A stretch of DNA of 34,698 nucleotides from Saprospiraceae bacterium (GCA_017987975.1 JAGNSQ010000022.1:1-34698), one strand, 5' to 3'. Counted from the stretch's first letter, positions 23,101 to 32,278 are shown. Notes: generated by a model not told the origin, from the letters alone. A program made the numbers and translations.

Positions 23101-24108
23101 ATGCATCAAAATATTTTCGTGGCTTTATCCTTACTTTTATTCACATCGTGTGCATCAAAGATACCCCGTCAGGCATTTGTTTGGGTAGAATCTGCGTCTC
23201 CTGATTATGGGCAATTGGAACTTTGGGCTTCCCATCCTGATAAAAAGGATCTGGCAGATGAAAGGCCTGAAGGCAATACAGTATTTGGAGAAAAAAGGCA
23301 GGCTGATGTGTTTTTTCTACACCCTACAAGTTACCTCGATGAGCGGGGTAATGACCAATGGAATGCAAGGTTGGATGACAGCAGGACCAATAAAGTAACT
23401 GATGATGGCGCCATCCATTTTCAGGCCAGTGCTTTTAATGCTGCAGGCCAGGTATATGCACCTCGGTACCGGCAGGCACATTTGCACGCTTATTTTACAA
23501 ATGACACTATTTCTGCCAAAGCGGCTTTTGATTTGGCTTATCGGGATGTCAAAGAAGCTTTTTTGTATTATCTCAGCCATTACAATGAAGGGAGGGCCTT
23601 TATCATTGCATCTCATAGCCAGGGTACTACCCATGCCATCAGGTTGATCAAAGAGCTGGTTGATGGCAAGGAATTGCAAAAACATTTGGTAGCAGCGTAT
23701 TTATTGGGCATGCCTGTGCACCGGGATGACTTTAGTGCTTTGCCCCCTTGTGAAAACCCTGACCAAACGGGCTGCTTCACCGGATGGCGTACCTTTAAGA
23801 AGGGGTATGAGCCAACCTGGAAAGAAAAGGAAGTAGTGGTAACCAATCCCCTTTCATGGACCAGAAGTGCAGAGTACATGTCGGCCAATCACAATCCGGG
23901 TACAATTTTGAGAGACTTCAACGACATCTATATCCATCTGGTAGATGCTCAGATTAGGGGTAATATTCTTTGGGCTACAAAACCGAAATTTCCAGGTTCC
24001 ATTTTTCTTACCACCAAAAACTACCACGTAGCGGATGTTAATTTTTATTACTTCAGCATTCGAGATAACGCTTTAAACCGCGTAGATCATTATTTAAAGG
24101 CTCACTGA
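23101..24108 (+). CDS. DUF3089 alpha/beta-hydrolase-like lipoprotein
   Basis: The 335-residue product starts with a lipoprotein signal (MHQNIFVALSLLLFTSC, Cys at 17). The body matches DUF3089: DVFFLHPTSYLD near residue 70, AFNAAGQVYAPRYRQAHLHAYF, and FIIASHSQGTTHAIRLIKE, where SHSQG is the nucleophile elbow of an alpha/beta hydrolase with Ser as nucleophile. It ends with VNFYYFSIRDNALNRVDHYL, the family's usual C-terminus. A periplasmic or outer-membrane-anchored esterase-like activity is inferred; the substrate is unknown. Its last seven bases overlap the 3' end of the convergent membrane-protein gene. No good -7 box is seen upstream. Confidence 0.88.
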   Translation: MHQNIFVALSLLLFTSCASKIPRQAFVWVESASPDYGQLELWASHPDKKDLADERPEGNTVFGEKRQADVFFLHPTSYLDERGNDQWNARLDDSRTNKVTDDGAIHFQASAFNAAGQVYAPRYRQAHLHAYFTNDTISAKAAFDLAYRDVKEAFLYYLSHYNEGRAFIIASHSQGTTHAIRLIKELVDGKELQKHLVAAYLLGMPVHRDDFSALPPCENPDQTGCFTGWRTFKKGYEPTWKEKEVVVTNPLSWTRSAEYMSANHNPGTILRDFNDIYIHLVDAQIRGNILWATKPKFPGSIFLTTKNYHVADVNFYYFSIRDNALNRVDHYLKAH

Positions 24109-24857
24109 CCCAACTGGGCAGGCTTGATCAACACGATCAATTGGCGCATCAATGCAGGTGTAAATTGAAACAGCGCATACAACAGGCTAAATAGGATTGC
24201 CAACACCAATTCCAGAGACAGGATGTACCAGGGCCATTCGGGTAACAGTGAATACAGAGTGGTGCCGGGAGGTTTGGCATTGAGAAAAAAGTAATTGGAG
24301 TGTGTAAGGCAATTATACGGATATATTATCAACGCGGTTGCATTCATGGCTAGTCCAGACCATACTATGTCCATGGGCTTGAGTCGCCAGTTCATAGCAA
24401 AATAGCCAAATAGGGCCAGGATGACCACACCGGCATGAACGCCCCAGTAGCGGAGTGACTCATAGTGGGGCAATACATCAGTAAGGGTAGGGGTAAACAG
24501 AGCTTGAAAGGTACCGGCCATGATCCAGAAAAAGAAGATGGCCCACCATTGTCTGCTGCCGGTGAGATAGATAAAATATAAGGTAAATGGCATCAAACTG
24601 CATAGGTGGAAGGGCAGATCCGTTTCGTGGTTATAGTTACCCAAAAATAAACGAATGGCAGGTTTAAAAAGCTGGAGTACCATCATGACCACGGCCAATC
24701 TTTTTGCATAAGAGCGCTTCTGATCATCTGCCCATTTGTATTTGCCATTGTAGATAAACCACATGCCAAAGAGCAGGCAGGCGATCAATACCTGTATGTG
24801 TTCTGCTCCAAAAACAATAAATTGCTGAGTATCGGTGTAAAAAGACGCAAATTCCAT
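24102..24857 (-). CDS. TIGR02206/YwaF-like multispanning membrane protein
   Basis: This 251-residue integral membrane protein has about seven hydrophobic segments and matches the TIGR02206 (YwaF) family. Hallmarks are FGAEHIQVLIACLLFGMWF near the N-terminus, DLPFHLCSLMPFTLYFIYLTG, and HYESLRYWGVHAGVVILALFGYFAM, followed by YPYNCLTHSNYFFLNAKPPGTTLYSLLPEWPWYIL. The family has conserved His residues in the membrane (HLCS, YWGVHAG) and no firmly known function. It overlaps the convergent DUF3089 gene by seven bases at the 3' ends. The next minus-strand gene upstream, CHU_C, ends 73 bases before its start. Confidence 0.88.
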   Translation of the reverse strand: MEFASFYTDTQQFIVFGAEHIQVLIACLLFGMWFIYNGKYKWADDQKRSYAKRLAVVMMVLQLFKPAIRLFLGNYNHETDLPFHLCSLMPFTLYFIYLTGSRQWWAIFFFWIMAGTFQALFTPTLTDVLPHYESLRYWGVHAGVVILALFGYFAMNWRLKPMDIVWSGLAMNATALIIYPYNCLTHSNYFFLNAKPPGTTLYSLLPEWPWYILSLELVLAILFSLLYALFQFTPALMRQLIVLIKPAQLGQ

Positions 24858-24930
24858 ATTTTATACTAAAATCGGGTGTAAAATAGGAATATTACACTTA
24901 AACTAAGGTATAGTTAAGACAAAATTTTGT

Positions 24931-27216
24931 TTATCGAACAAGGGTTACATGACCTCTCAGCTTCTTCACATCCCCCCGGGGAGCCAGGTATTCAACCTGA
25001 TACACGTAGACACCAACCGGTGATTCATGACCGCTGTTATTTTTACTGCCATTCCAGCCAATGAGGGGATTGTCGGTTTCAAAGATCATTTCACCCCATC
25101 GGTTCCAGATGCTCATTTTATAATCTGCAATCGCGTCAACAAAGCCATAACCCCTGAAATCGTCGTTCAGGCCATCGTTGTTGGGAGTAAAGGCATTGGG
25201 CATCACCAGGGTAACCAGAGGCATCACATCAATATTGGCAGTAGCTGTATCCGTACAGCCATTTTCATGAAAGGCTATCAATGACACAAGATACATCCCC
25301 GTATCCGGAAAAGTATAAGTGGGGTTGAGGTCAAATGAAATACCACTGCCATCAAAATTCCAAAGAACCGAAATTTGGTTTTCACTGAGATTGGTAAATG
25401 CAGCTGTTTTTTCGAAGTTCGTTAATTTTTCAGGAGTGTAAATAAAGTTGGCCAATGGACTTTCAAGGACTTCGACCCAGTTGGGATAGTTGGCCTCGGT
25501 GGTACATCCAATAGGAGAGGTGATTTTTAGAGAAACATCAAAAATTCCGGTCTCCTCATACCGATGGCTTGGGCTGATTTGCTCGGAAAATTGTCCGTCA
25601 CCAAAGTCCCATTCCAGTGTATAAGATTCGTCTATCGGGTAAGACAAGTTGCTAAAATAAATATCGGCCGGGATGCAGGCAGTAAATTTTGTTGGTTCAA
25701 CCACCACCAAGGCGGGCACCGGCAGGTAGGGAAGATCGATAATTTTTGTATCCTTGCAGCCATTGCCATCAAAGGCTGTTAATGCCACCGGCTTGATGCC
25801 CGGAGTCTTGTATTCAAAAACCGGGTTTTGCACCCTGCTGATGGTATCTGCTTCAAATGCCCACTCCCAGCCGGTAACGGGACCGGCGCCACTCGTTGAA
25901 AGATCTGTAAAAATGATGGGACCAGCCACACAGGTGTCGTAGGCAAAATCAAAATTGGCATCTACCGCAGGGAAGATATCCAACACTATTTGAGCGGTAT
26001 CTGTACATCCTGATAGTTCAGGATTCAGGATCATTTGACCTGAAAACCTTCCAAAGCGGGTAAACATGTAATCCAGGTTGGCGGTTTTGAACGTATCAAT
26101 CTTTGTGCCGTCATTGATATGCCATTCATACCCCTGGATATTTCGAATTTCTGTGCTTTTGTTGAGGAAAGGGATGAGCTTACTGCCACAGGATTTGAAA
26201 TTAAAAAGTTTTCCATCCTGAGTAATATCCACATAACCATCTTTGAGTTTAGAAACATCTGTGTCAAGAGCTGCTGAAACCGCAATCTGGCATACTGTAA
26301 CGTTGAATTGAAAATCTCGCCGTATGGTGCCAATTAACTTACCATCTCTAAATTCTTTGACACATACGCCAACTACGTATTGGCCATTGATCATAGGTAT
26401 GCCTGTTATAAGGCCTGTATTGGGATTGATTGAGATTTGAGGATTTCCACCAATTGGGTTGTTTGCGCTAAAAGTAGGCAACTGAAACATGACTTCATCG
26501 TAGGGTGGAAGACACCTGAACGAAGCAGGTCTGACCCCGGTACAAGATGAGGGGTCTCCAACGCTACCCTCACCATCGGTTCCTCCGGAGGTGAGTGGGG
26601 CACAAAACTCATAAATTAGTTGGTCACCTTCTGCATCGGTTGCTGAGTGGTCAAATTTTAAGGGTTCTCCATTACAAATGACGGTAGGTGGGAAACGGTT
26701 GAAAACAGGGCTGTTGTTGCAAGTGCTGATGGCATCGGCAAAAATTTCGACCGAAAAAACAGCTCCTGCCTCTCCTGGATTGATGATGTTGTTGATGGTG
26801 CCGTTGCGGCAACAACGCTGGTAAGCAATCTGGTACACTTCGGTGCCCCAGTCAATGTCTACTTCAAATTCGTAGGTAGCCCTTTCTACTCCAATATTGG
26901 GAGGTACAATGATACAGGGATTGTCGTTGTCAACGGGTTTTATATCTCTAGGACTTGCATTGAAGGACCTTACATAGACCCACTTGCCTGTGTCATTAGT
27001 TTTATAGAGACCAAATTCTGCATCTACATCAAAATTAGCGCCCCCTCCTTTGGAGTCGCGGTACATGGTAAAAGTAACGCGGAAACGGGTACTTCTCACA
27101 TTCTCATTGACTGAAATACACCGATAAGTAACATCTCCTCCAATGATGTGGGCAGCCTTGGCCTCGCCCATCCAAAAGAAGAACAGCATTAGCGGCAAGT
27201 GTATCCATTTTGTCAT
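24931..27216 (-). CDS. Large secreted protein with PKD repeats and CHU_C (gliding-motility/T9SS type B) C-terminal domain
   Basis: The 761-residue protein begins at the ATG giving MTKWIHLPLMLFFFWMGEAKA, a Sec signal; a longer in-frame start 29 codons upstream lacks signal character. After cleavage comes AHIIGGDVTYRC, a common opening of this cell-surface family. The middle contains PKD-like beta domains with motifs such as GWEWAFEADT, LEWDFGDGQFSEQISPSHRYEETG and YTFPDTGMYLVSLIAFHENGC. The last about 90 residues are the gliding-motility-associated C-terminal domain: MPNAFTPNNDGLNDDF, MSIWNRWGEMIFET, GWNGSKNN and PVGVYVYQVEY. It should be exported by the type IX system and exposed as an adhesin-like surface protein. 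A promoter box lies at 27249-27256. Confidence 0.92.
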   Translation of the reverse strand: MTKWIHLPLMLFFFWMGEAKAAHIIGGDVTYRCISVNENVRSTRFRVTFTMYRDSKGGGANFDVDAEFGLYKTNDTGKWVYVRSFNASPRDIKPVDNDNPCIIVPPNIGVERATYEFEVDIDWGTEVYQIAYQRCCRNGTINNIINPGEAGAVFSVEIFADAISTCNNSPVFNRFPPTVICNGEPLKFDHSATDAEGDQLIYEFCAPLTSGGTDGEGSVGDPSSCTGVRPASFRCLPPYDEVMFQLPTFSANNPIGGNPQISINPNTGLITGIPMINGQYVVGVCVKEFRDGKLIGTIRRDFQFNVTVCQIAVSAALDTDVSKLKDGYVDITQDGKLFNFKSCGSKLIPFLNKSTEIRNIQGYEWHINDGTKIDTFKTANLDYMFTRFGRFSGQMILNPELSGCTDTAQIVLDIFPAVDANFDFAYDTCVAGPIIFTDLSTSGAGPVTGWEWAFEADTISRVQNPVFEYKTPGIKPVALTAFDGNGCKDTKIIDLPYLPVPALVVVEPTKFTACIPADIYFSNLSYPIDESYTLEWDFGDGQFSEQISPSHRYEETGIFDVSLKITSPIGCTTEANYPNWVEVLESPLANFIYTPEKLTNFEKTAAFTNLSENQISVLWNFDGSGISFDLNPTYTFPDTGMYLVSLIAFHENGCTDTATANIDVMPLVTLVMPNAFTPNNDGLNDDFRGYGFVDAIADYKMSIWNRWGEMIFETDNPLIGWNGSKNNSGHESPVGVYVYQVEYLAPRGDVKKLRGHVTLVR

Positions 27217-27248
27217 TCTACTCACAATTATCAGAGTTTTGCAGGGTA

Positions 27249-27256
27249 CAAAGATA
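27249..27256 (-). promoter_or_regulatory. -7 promoter box (TATCTTTG on minus strand) of the CHU_C gene
   Basis: CAAAGATA on the plus strand is an exact minus-strand TAnnTTTG, 32 bases upstream of the ATG at 27216. A second minus-strand box (TATATTTG) lies at 27380-27387, directly after the TonB receptor stop, and could add a distal start. Confidence 0.5.
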
Positions 27257-27362
27257 AGCCCAAAAGGCCATTGTACCGGGGTAAAACCAATACTTAATAA
27301 CAACTATATTGATGAATTGTTATAAAGAGAGTCCATTAAGACAATTAACGCTGCTTTTAGCC

Positions 27363-27380
27363 GATTGGGTGTTTCCAATC
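27363..27380 (-). repeat. Hairpin between the TonB receptor and the CHU_C gene
   Basis: GATTGG (27363-27368) and CCAATC (27375-27380) form a 6-bp stem with a 6-base loop, 15 bases beyond the receptor stop. No U-run follows on the minus strand, so termination is doubtful. Confidence 0.35.
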
Positions 27381-27394
27381 AAATATAATTTTTC

Positions 27395-29656
27395 TTATAA
27401 AGCTACATCCAGTCGGACAGAAACATTTCGTGGGGCTTCCAATAGACCAGGACGAGTGGTATAGGCCGCATTGGTCAGGTTATTGATCAGGAAGCCCAGT
27501 GTATATTTATTATAGGTATAGGAGAGTCGGGCATCCATAAACACGGAGCCATCATTATCTATATCGCGGTATGCTTTGATCGAAAACAGGTCGACTTCGG
27601 CAATGGGTGCTTCAAAACGGCTGTCGATATTGATTACATGGGAATAATATTGGATGGCATAGCCCAACTTAAAGTTTTTGTACGAAGCCTCCAAATCTGC
27701 CTTGGCCGAATGTTTCGACCGGTATTTGAGCACATTTTGGGTGGTAGATATGTTGTCTTTGATTTCAGGCCTTTGGTCAAAATTTTTGTAAATCGGATTG
27801 ATGTAGGTGTAGCCAATAATAGTAGTAACCGGCACCGAAAAGATATCAAACTGCCCTGTCAGCCCGGCCTCATATCCGGAAATGCGTGTATTGCCAATGT
27901 TGATAGGCTTAAATCCGTAGGGATTTTCAAGAAAGGTGAACTCGATCATATCTTCATATTCCTGGGTAAAGGCCGAAAGATCGAGGTAGCCTTTGAAACT
28001 GGCCAGCTTAAATCCCTGCTTGAGTCCTATTTCCGAAGACCAGCCGTATTCAGGGTTTAATACCGGATTTGGAAAGATGGTAAATCCTCCGAACTGGGTG
28101 CTGATAAATCTTTCGGTAACGGTGGGATACCTGTAACCTTGTCCCCAGGAAAGCCTTAGTGATGAATATTCCATAAGCTTGTAATTCAAGCCCAGCCTTG
28201 AAATGATCTGGCTGTCCTCTACTTTACCTCCGGGTATCATAAAGCCCTGGAACTCCTGTGGGCTGTTTTGGCGATTAAACTCATACCTTGCGCCTGCGCT
28301 AACGGTGAGTCGCTGGCCAAATTTTTTATCCAATTGGAGGTAGGCAGCCGAGTTGGTGTATAAAAAGCTGCTATCACCAAACAGCTGTGCTTTTGAATCG
28401 GTAAGACTCAGCACGGCTCCAGCCGAGTATTGCAACTCCCAGGGTGCATATTCATGACTGAACTGGTACTCTGCATAATAGGTGGATGACTGGTTCTGTT
28501 GGTTATTGTTGTTGTCGTTGTTGGTGTAAAAATAGCGTGTATTGAGCCGGTGCTTGGCTCCACTTTTATGGTAGTGGATAAAGTAAGGATCTACACTCAT
28601 ACGGATTCTATTGCCTGAAGAAACGGTACCGGTAAAGGGTTCGTAGATGCCCCTCAAGGCATTTCTCCAAATAAAAAAATCGCTGGATTCCAAAACATTG
28701 ACAAGGGCATTGACACCCAAATAGCTGCGTTCTCCTAACTTATGTTTTATATTAAAACCTACTCTTCCACGGGTTTCATAGGTTTCTTTGGCATAACTTT
28801 CGAGCTTGCCAAAATAGCCATGAATGGTGAAGTCGGTATTTTTTATTTTTTGGCTGTGGGCAATTCCAAAATTGAAACGATAGGGAAAAATAGAATCTCC
28901 CCACCACTTGTATTTTTCTTCTCTGGGACTCAGGTAATGCGTCAGAGAAACAAAGGCATTGGTCTCTGGCTTAACACCTGCCTGCATCCTTCTAAAATTG
29001 ATGATGCCATTGAGGGCAGAACTGCCGTATAGGGCAGATGAAGCACCCTTTACCACTTCAACCTGTGCAATAGCCTCAACCGGCATGTCGCCCCAGTTGG
29101 CATAGCCAGCATCCACCTGGAGTGCGGGCATGTCGTCCAACAACACCATTACCCTTGATCCGGCACCATATGAAAAGCCGCTGCCACCCCTGATATTGGC
29201 CTGGCCTCCCACCACCTGAACTCCGGGTAACTTGTTGAGAATGTCATCACTTTTAATGGTATTGGTTGACCTTAGCAGATTGGGCTTGATGACCTCAACT
29301 GCTACGGTAGATTCGCTCAAACGTTGTTCAAATTTGGTAGCAGTGACGGTAGTGAGATCGAGCACTTCTGACAATTCGTTTAATTCAAACAACAAAGAGC
29401 TGGAAGCTTCATTCGTCACGATAGAGATGCTTTTATAACCTACGTAAGAAATCGTAAGTCGGCAAGGTAGACTTGTAACTAATTGAAATTCACCGTTTTC
29501 GTCGGTTACAGTACCAGTTTGGTCACAAACCACGGTAGCTCCAATGAGAGGAAATCCTGTGGTTATATCACCCACCTTTCCCTTGAGTGTGGATTGAGAA
29601 GAAACGAAAAAAGGACATAGCAAGAATAGGCAAAATACAATTTTGTCGTACCTCAT
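27395..29656 (-). CDS. TonB-dependent outer-membrane receptor with carboxypeptidase-regulatory-like N-terminal domain
   Basis: The 753-residue receptor carries a Sec signal (MRYDKIVFCLFLLCPFFVSS). A CarboxypepD_reg-like domain covers residues about 22-95 (LKGKVGDITTGFPLIGATVVCDQTG through ISYVGYKSI). The plug domain covers about 110-220 (LLRSTNTIKSDDILNKLPGVQVVGG, NIRGGSGFSYGAGSRVMVLLDDMPA, VEVVKGASSALYGSSALNGIINF). The remaining about 530 residues form the 22-stranded barrel, ending PRNVSVRLDVAL. The layout resembles siderophore/vitamin-type receptors rather than SusC glycan receptors, as it lacks the SusC-specific long form and no SusD gene is adjacent. The ligand is unknown. The start is ATG 29656; GTG 29662 is also in frame. 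Confidence 0.93.
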   Translation of the reverse strand: MRYDKIVFCLFLLCPFFVSSQSTLKGKVGDITTGFPLIGATVVCDQTGTVTDENGEFQLVTSLPCRLTISYVGYKSISIVTNEASSSLLFELNELSEVLDLTTVTATKFEQRLSESTVAVEVIKPNLLRSTNTIKSDDILNKLPGVQVVGGQANIRGGSGFSYGAGSRVMVLLDDMPALQVDAGYANWGDMPVEAIAQVEVVKGASSALYGSSALNGIINFRRMQAGVKPETNAFVSLTHYLSPREEKYKWWGDSIFPYRFNFGIAHSQKIKNTDFTIHGYFGKLESYAKETYETRGRVGFNIKHKLGERSYLGVNALVNVLESSDFFIWRNALRGIYEPFTGTVSSGNRIRMSVDPYFIHYHKSGAKHRLNTRYFYTNNDNNNNQQNQSSTYYAEYQFSHEYAPWELQYSAGAVLSLTDSKAQLFGDSSFLYTNSAAYLQLDKKFGQRLTVSAGARYEFNRQNSPQEFQGFMIPGGKVEDSQIISRLGLNYKLMEYSSLRLSWGQGYRYPTVTERFISTQFGGFTIFPNPVLNPEYGWSSEIGLKQGFKLASFKGYLDLSAFTQEYEDMIEFTFLENPYGFKPINIGNTRISGYEAGLTGQFDIFSVPVTTIIGYTYINPIYKNFDQRPEIKDNISTTQNVLKYRSKHSAKADLEASYKNFKLGYAIQYYSHVINIDSRFEAPIAEVDLFSIKAYRDIDNDGSVFMDARLSYTYNKYTLGFLINNLTNAAYTTRPGLLEAPRNVSVRLDVAL

Positions 29657-29733
29657 ATTCACTGATTTAGTGTCCTAAGGTAGCACAAAAATGAAAACGG
29701 CAAAAAATAAAATGAAAAAGAAGGGAGATCTGG

Positions 29734-30216
29734 TTATTCCTCTTCCGTCTCTTCGAATACAATAGGTGAAATCATAGTAAGTCCCAACAGAGCCTTTTCT
29801 TTGGGTGAAATAGAGAAAAATCCAAGGAATCCTCCGGTAGCTTTTGCAACGTGGTGGGCAAAGGTGACATAACTTTTATAAAGGTGAGCTCCAACGGGCA
29901 CATCTAGTTTGGCCATGATAGGATTTAAAGTCGACAGTTTACTTTCGACAGCTGCATTTCTGGCAGAAGTATCAGTAGGTAATTCCTTCAGGAAAGAGTT
30001 AACTTTTTCAGGAAAATCGGCATTCAGTTCCTGGTAAAATCCGAGTAGGTCGTCGGTCATTTTGTAGCTACGGATCTCAGTTACTTTCTCAGCCCATTCC
30101 ATTTCTTCTTTGTCAATGGATCCATCTGCACCGGCAATGTACACTGTGATTAAAGCCAGGGCATCTTTCAATTGCTGGTATTCTGATTCACTTAACATTT
30201 CGAAATAAGGTGTCAT
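29734..30216 (-). CDS. TerB-like helical protein
   Basis: The 160-residue cytoplasmic protein has a TerB-like pattern: LKDALALITVYIAGADGSIDKEEMEWAEKVTEIRSYK at residues about 15-55, where the acidic GADGSIDKEE turn is the family hallmark and a likely metal-binding loop. It is followed by helices SFLKELPTDTSARNAAVESKLSTLNPIMAKL. A Gly/Phe-rich stretch GGFLGFFSISPKEKALLGLTMI follows. TerB relatives are linked to tellurite or stress responses, but the role of stand-alone Bacteroidota members is unclear. ATG 30216 is chosen because the upstream 17 codons are basic and follow the -7 box; ATG at MLSESE is also possible. Confidence 0.75.
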   Translation of the reverse strand: MTPYFEMLSESEYQQLKDALALITVYIAGADGSIDKEEMEWAEKVTEIRSYKMTDDLLGFYQELNADFPEKVNSFLKELPTDTSARNAAVESKLSTLNPIMAKLDVPVGAHLYKSYVTFAHHVAKATGGFLGFFSISPKEKALLGLTMISPIVFEETEEE

Positions 30217-30234
30217 AACTGATTTTTTACGGGG

Positions 30235-30242
30235 CAAAAATA
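30235..30242 (-). promoter_or_regulatory. -7 promoter box (TATTTTTG on minus strand) of the TerB-like gene
   Basis: CAAAAATA on the plus strand is an exact minus-strand TAnnTTTG ending 18 bases before the ATG at 30216. It lies inside the longer open frame and so argues for the shorter start. Confidence 0.5.
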
Positions 30243-30287
30243 AAGATTTTTTTACAGATGCGACCACTAATTGGTTTATTGTGAAAG

Positions 30288-30327
30288 GCCAATGTAAGAG
30301 ACAGACACAAAGTCGAAATGGACATTG
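30288..30327. repeat. 8-bp inverted repeat in the divergent intergenic region
   Basis: GCCAATGT (30288-30295) and ACATTGGC (30320-30327) are perfect inverted copies separated by 24 bases, between the divergent TerB-like and DUF721 genes. It could be an operator half-site pair; nothing in the window identifies a regulator. Confidence 0.35.
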
Positions 30328-30448
30328 GCAAAGGCATGTACTTTAAACCATTAATTTGTCTTTTTGGCGAAATAGTATATCAAATATTTTGTTTAAAATG
30401 AGTTAATACGGCAAGAAACTTTCGTGAGCCGTTGAGGAAGGATATGAT

Positions 30449-30456
30449 TATCTTTG
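30449..30456 (+). promoter_or_regulatory. -7 promoter box (TATCTTTG) of the DUF721-YjbR-oxidoreductase operon
   Basis: An exact TAnnTTTG match lies 17 bases before the ATG at 30474. A TTG at 30432-30434 is too close (14 bases) for an ideal -33 element. Confidence 0.55.
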
Positions 30457-30473
30457 TACTTATAAAGACGTAA

Positions 30474-30779
30474 ATGCGCTTAAATATCATTCCAAAAAGG
30501 GACAAAAAACTAGGTGCGGTCATGAAGGAATTCATTGGACGCAGTGAAACTCTGGGCAAAGGCCTGGCCCGACTGGACATAGAAGCCATTTACCGTGCGG
30601 AGATGGGACCAGTTGTATCATCTTACACAGAAAAGATTTATTTGCAGGGAAACAAGGTGTACATTCACATCCAGTCAGCGCCTCTTAGGGCAGAATTGTT
30701 ATCCTCAAGAGAGCGATTGAAGAGCATTCTGAACAAGGCACTTGGAGAGCCCATAGTGGCAGAAATTATATTCAGATAA
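30474..30779 (+). CDS. DUF721 (DciA-like) protein
   Basis: The 101-residue protein matches DUF721, the family of the DciA replicative-helicase operator/loader used by most bacteria without DnaC. Conserved features are the N-terminal helix around LGAVMKEFIGRSETLGKGLARLDIEAIYRAEMGPVVSSYTEKIYLQGNKV, with the WxxxVG-like position (here AEMGPVV), and the strand-strand-helix KVYIHIQSAPLRAELLSSRERLKSILNKALGEPIVAEIIFR. This KH-like fold binds DNA and the helicase. A DciA role is inferred from the family rather than from context. It leads a compact operon: the next ATG comes two bases after its stop. Confidence 0.82.
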   Translation: MRLNIIPKRDKKLGAVMKEFIGRSETLGKGLARLDIEAIYRAEMGPVVSSYTEKIYLQGNKVYIHIQSAPLRAELLSSRERLKSILNKALGEPIVAEIIFR

Positions 30780-30781
30780 AG

Positions 30782-31153
30782 ATGGATTTAGAGCAATTCA
30801 GACAGTTGTGTTTATCGTATCCGCACACCGATGAGTACTTACCTTTTGATGAACACACGCTGGCATTCAGGGTGGGAGGCGACGAGGGTAAAATTTTTTG
30901 TCTGACCCCTCTTGACAAGGCCGATCAACCCTCAGCCAATTTGAAATGCGACCCTGAAAAAGCCATTGAGCTGAGGGAAGAACATGCTGCTATTGTACCG
31001 GGATATCACATGAATAAAAAACACTGGAATACGGTTTATTTAGAAGAAGGATTGAGCAATCAACTCATCCGGCAAATGGTATCTGACTCTTACCAACTGG
31101 TTTTTGACTCTCTGTCTTTAAAGCTTCGAAAAACGCTGGCAGGTGGAGATTAA
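30782..31153 (+). CDS. MmcQ/YjbR family protein
   Basis: The 123-residue protein has the MmcQ/YjbR fold: LEQFRQLCLSYPHTDEYLPFDEHTLAFRVGGDEGKIFCL, then NLKCDPEKAIELREEHAAIVPGYHMNKKHWNTVYLEEGLSNQLIRQMVSDSYQLV. The HMNKKHWNTV segment is the most recognisable family motif. These proteins resemble DNA-binding CyaY-like folds, but their role is not established. It lies two bases after the DUF721 gene and its last 11 bases overlap the GTG start of the oxidoreductase gene. Confidence 0.9.
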   Translation: MDLEQFRQLCLSYPHTDEYLPFDEHTLAFRVGGDEGKIFCLTPLDKADQPSANLKCDPEKAIELREEHAAIVPGYHMNKKHWNTVYLEEGLSNQLIRQMVSDSYQLVFDSLSLKLRKTLAGGD

Positions 31154-32210
31154 TAACTTCGACTATATTTTAGTTGGACAAGGGCTGGCTGGCACCCTTC
31201 TATACTGGTATTTGCAAAAAGCCGGTAAAAAGGTATTGGTGGTAGACGCCGGAAAATCATCGGCATCGATGGCAGCGGCAGGCATAATCAATCCGATGAC
31301 TGGGAGAAACTACATCAAAACGTGGATGGCGGATACTGTAATGCCTTTTGCCAAAAAATGTTACCAGGAGATGGAGGAGGCATATGATCAAAAATTTTAT
31401 TATGATTTGCCCATTTTTCGGGCCTTACATAGTGTTAAAGAAGAAAATGATTGGATGGTTCGCCTGGCAGATCCTGACTATGGCGCGTATGCAGGGTCAA
31501 TACAGGATGGAGTTGTTTTAAAACCCTACCTGAAAAATCCGATAAATTATGGTGTTGTAAAAGGAGCAGCTAGAGTTGATCTTCCATTATTGATACAAGC
31601 GGTGAGAAAGCAGGCAGCAGCTGAAAATAGTTTTGTCAATGCAGCTTTAACTACCGAAGAATTGTTTGAAAAAGAAGGTTTGTGGCATTGGCGCGAGTAC
31701 ACAGCAAGGGCGGTTGTATTTTGTGAGGGCTACCATGCTGTTTACAATACGTCATTTAATTATTTGCCATTTGCACCTGCTAAAGGCAATATTTTGCTGT
31801 TAAAATCTGATGAAAGCCTGCCCTTTAATTTGCGGGATGAGTATTTTGTAACCCCTCTAGGCGACGGCCGATACTGGATAGGCAGCGGCTATAGGTGGGG
31901 AGAATGGGATACTGAGGTCAATACAGAAGACATTGAAAAGATGTTGCAATTTGCCCATGACAGATTGGCCTTTTCATTCCAAGAAGTAGGTCGATTGGCT
32001 GGAATCAGACCTGCCATGCGCACTCGTCGACCCGTGATGGGTGAGCATCCAGAGCAAAAATCGTGGTATATCTTTAATGGTTTGGGCACCAAAGGCACCT
32101 CACTGGGACCCTACTTTGCCAAACAAATGGCAGATTATCTTACAACAAAGGCCCCGATATCTGAGGAGGTCAATATTAGCAGGTATAAATATCCATCTGA
32201 TAAAAAATGA
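31143..32210 (+). CDS. FAD-dependent oxidoreductase (DAO family)
   Basis: The 355-residue flavoprotein has an N-terminal dinucleotide-binding motif YILVGQGLAGTLLYWYLQ and VLVVDAG, followed by SMAAAGIINPMTGRNYIKTW, a stretch resembling the glycine-oxidase/MnmC C-terminal oxidase group. The C-terminal FAD region reads GIRPAMRTRRPVMGEH and FNGLGTKGTSLGPYFAKQMAD. It probably oxidises an amine or amino-acid-like substrate with FAD, but which one is unknown. Translation begins at GTG 31143 inside the end of the YjbR gene (11-base overlap), so translation is probably coupled. sppA follows after a 93-base gap with its own promoter box. Confidence 0.88.
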   Translation: MEINNFDYILVGQGLAGTLLYWYLQKAGKKVLVVDAGKSSASMAAAGIINPMTGRNYIKTWMADTVMPFAKKCYQEMEEAYDQKFYYDLPIFRALHSVKEENDWMVRLADPDYGAYAGSIQDGVVLKPYLKNPINYGVVKGAARVDLPLLIQAVRKQAAAENSFVNAALTTEELFEKEGLWHWREYTARAVVFCEGYHAVYNTSFNYLPFAPAKGNILLLKSDESLPFNLRDEYFVTPLGDGRYWIGSGYRWGEWDTEVNTEDIEKMLQFAHDRLAFSFQEVGRLAGIRPAMRTRRPVMGEHPEQKSWYIFNGLGTKGTSLGPYFAKQMADYLTTKAPISEEVNISRYKYPSDKK

Positions 32211-32270
32211 CTTTGGTAGGCTGTGGCTCACCCTTGTTCTAAAAAGAGGGAAAGGCAGTGAACCATTGCT

Positions 32271-32278
32271 TACCTTTG
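32271..32278 (+). promoter_or_regulatory. -7 promoter box (TACCTTTG) of sppA
   Basis: An exact TAnnTTTG match lies 25 bases before the ATG at 32304. A TTG at 32265-32267 is too close to be a -33 element. Confidence 0.55.
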
